Assembly: GCF_900128475.1 (NCBI RefSeq)
Contig: NZ_LT635835.1
Span: forward strand, 122,899-186,898
Origin: Mediterranea massiliensis
Lineage (GTDB): Bacteria; Bacteroidota; Bacteroidia; Bacteroidales; Bacteroidaceae
Direction: 5' to 3'
DNA: 64,000 nucleotides
Position 1 is the first letter of the stretch. Each line of letters opens with the position of its first letter. The notes under the pieces were generated by a model. That model had not been told where the DNA came from. It did no database searches and saw only the letters and a list, made by a program, of their open reading frames with translations. This document shows positions 63,376-64,000 of the stretch, piece after piece. A program made the translations under genes and the position numbers.

Positions 63376-63525
63376 GTTTTCGGTATTATTTGTTTCAGTT
63401 TAAAATCTTCGCAAGTTATCAAGTTTTTCTGGAATCTGCAAACCGGTACCCTTAAAAGATGTGTCCCCGTCCTGGCTTCATGCGTCTTTCTTCCTCTTTG
63501 AAATGTTAACGTGGTATAAAATATA

Positions 63526-63539
63526 GTATTATGTAATAC
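63526..63539. promoter_or_regulatory. Candidate PadR operator
   Basis: GTATTA-TG-TAATAC is an inverted repeat 20 bp before the -7 element TATATTTG (63559-63566) of the PadR gene. PadR proteins commonly bind ATAC...GTAT-type inverted repeats and repress themselves; this is inferred here. Confidence 0.5.
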
Positions 63540-63558
63540 AAGGTACCTATATAATACA

Positions 63559-63566
63559 TATATTTG
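63559..63566 (+). promoter_or_regulatory. padR promoter (-7)
   Basis: TATATTTG matches TAnnTTTG and lies 39 bp upstream of the PadR ATG. No clean -33 was found. Confidence 0.5.
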
Positions 63567-63605
63567 TGCCATACAAAATAATCAAGAGAACCAATCGTTT
63601 GAGAT

Positions 63606-63941
63606 ATGAATGTAGACAACGTAAAATCGCAGATGCGCAAGGGGATGCTGGAATACTGCATCATGCTGTTGCTGCACAGGGAGCCGTCCTATGCTTCGGA
63701 CATCATCCAGAAGCTGAAGCAGGCCCGGCTGATTGTGGTGGAGGGGACCCTCTATCCGCTGCTGACCCGCCTGAAGAACGACGACCTGCTGGGGTATGAA
63801 TGGATTGAGTCGACACAGGGACCGCCCCGGAAATATTACCGGCTCACTCCGAAAGGAGAAGGCTTCCTGCAGGAACTGGAAACGGCCTGGCGGGAATTGA
63901 ACGAAACGGTGGAGCACATCCGCCGGAACGGGACGGAATAA
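63606..63941 (+). CDS. PadR-family transcription regulator
   Basis: 111 residues of winged-helix form: QMRKGMLEYCIMLLLHREPS, SDIIQKLKQARLIVVEGTLY, PLLTRLKNDDLLGYEWIEST and GPPRKYYRLTPKGEGFLQEL. It represses its own operon and probably the PspC-like gene 36 bp downstream, an arrangement common in Bacteroidetes. Confidence 0.93.
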   Translation: MNVDNVKSQMRKGMLEYCIMLLLHREPSYASDIIQKLKQARLIVVEGTLYPLLTRLKNDDLLGYEWIESTQGPPRKYYRLTPKGEGFLQELETAWRELNETVEHIRRNGTE

Positions 63942-63977
63942 CAATGGATTCATGCAAATTAAAAAAAGAACATAACA

Positions 63978-64000
63978 ATGAAAAAGACACTGACTGTAAA
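63978..64000 (+). CDS. Start of a probable PspC-domain protein (partial)
   Basis: Only MKKTLTV is visible before the window ends. The start KKTLTVN fits the PspC-domain proteins that usually follow PadR genes in Bacteroidetes. Identification rests on position and on a few residues. Confidence 0.45.

Overview
This window reads as a chromosome segment of a gut Bacteroidales bacterium, most likely Bacteroides or Phocaeicola. It carries a complete Mu-like transposable prophage of about 42 kb. The genus call rests on Bacteroidetes-type promoters (TTTG, then TAnnTTTG about 20 bp later), a Bacteroidetes-style RNA polymerase omega subunit, a DUF4293 protein, a BamD with a Bacteroidetes-type lipoprotein signal, and a BACON-like domain. 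I ran no database search, so family names come from motif recognition.

Host, left (1-3.7 kb, minus strand): an exopolysaccharide operon. Its genes encode an undecaprenyl-phosphate sugar phosphotransferase, a Wza-like export lipoprotein and the start of a Wzc-like chain-length protein.

Prophage (about 3.7/3.8 to 46.2 kb). It has the layout of the transposable Bacteroides phages known as hankyphages. (a) The left end has a DNA-modification module (small HTH protein, thymidylate-synthase-like enzyme with a dCMP-type specificity residue, adenine methyltransferase), then a long-hairpin candidate RNA. (b) 6.0-15.1 kb is a diversity-generating retroelement (DGR): reverse transcriptase, 113-bp template repeat, small membrane protein, and a 2183-residue fibre whose 3' end carries the 113-bp variable repeat. 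(c) 15.1-29.7 kb, leftward: tail tip, distal tail, tape measure, tail chaperones, tail tube, lysis cassette, capsid with a BACON-like tail, prohead protease/scaffold. (d) 29.9-36.6 kb, rightward: terminases, gp36-like, portal, a MuF head protein fused to a papain-like toxin domain with a convergent candidate immunity gene, gpG, tail completion. (e) 36.6-44.3 kb, leftward early region: MuA-type transposase, MuB-type ATPase, gp16-like protein, DUF3164 and small genes, plus a tRNA-like element. (f) 44.4-46.2 kb: C1-like repressor, tandem 12-bp iterons, a small protein and the transposase-bound right end. The divergent early and repressor promoters flank an inverted repeat that is a good operator candidate. 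A terminator-isolated small gene at 36.6 kb could be the middle regulator that activates the divergent late operons at 29.7-29.86 kb.

Host, right (46.36-64 kb): uvrB, phenylacetate-CoA ligase, an ACT protein, bamD, rpoZ, DUF4293, an outer-membrane beta-barrel, a LysM/ligand-binding protein, uvrA, a YbaK deacylase, a POT peptide transporter, a GNAT acetyltransferase, a secreted esterase, a PadR regulator and the start of a probable PspC protein. Intergenic spaces hold several repeat families, including a roughly 190-bp element present three times. The prophage lies between uvrB and the exopolysaccharide genes, probably in the leader of that operon.
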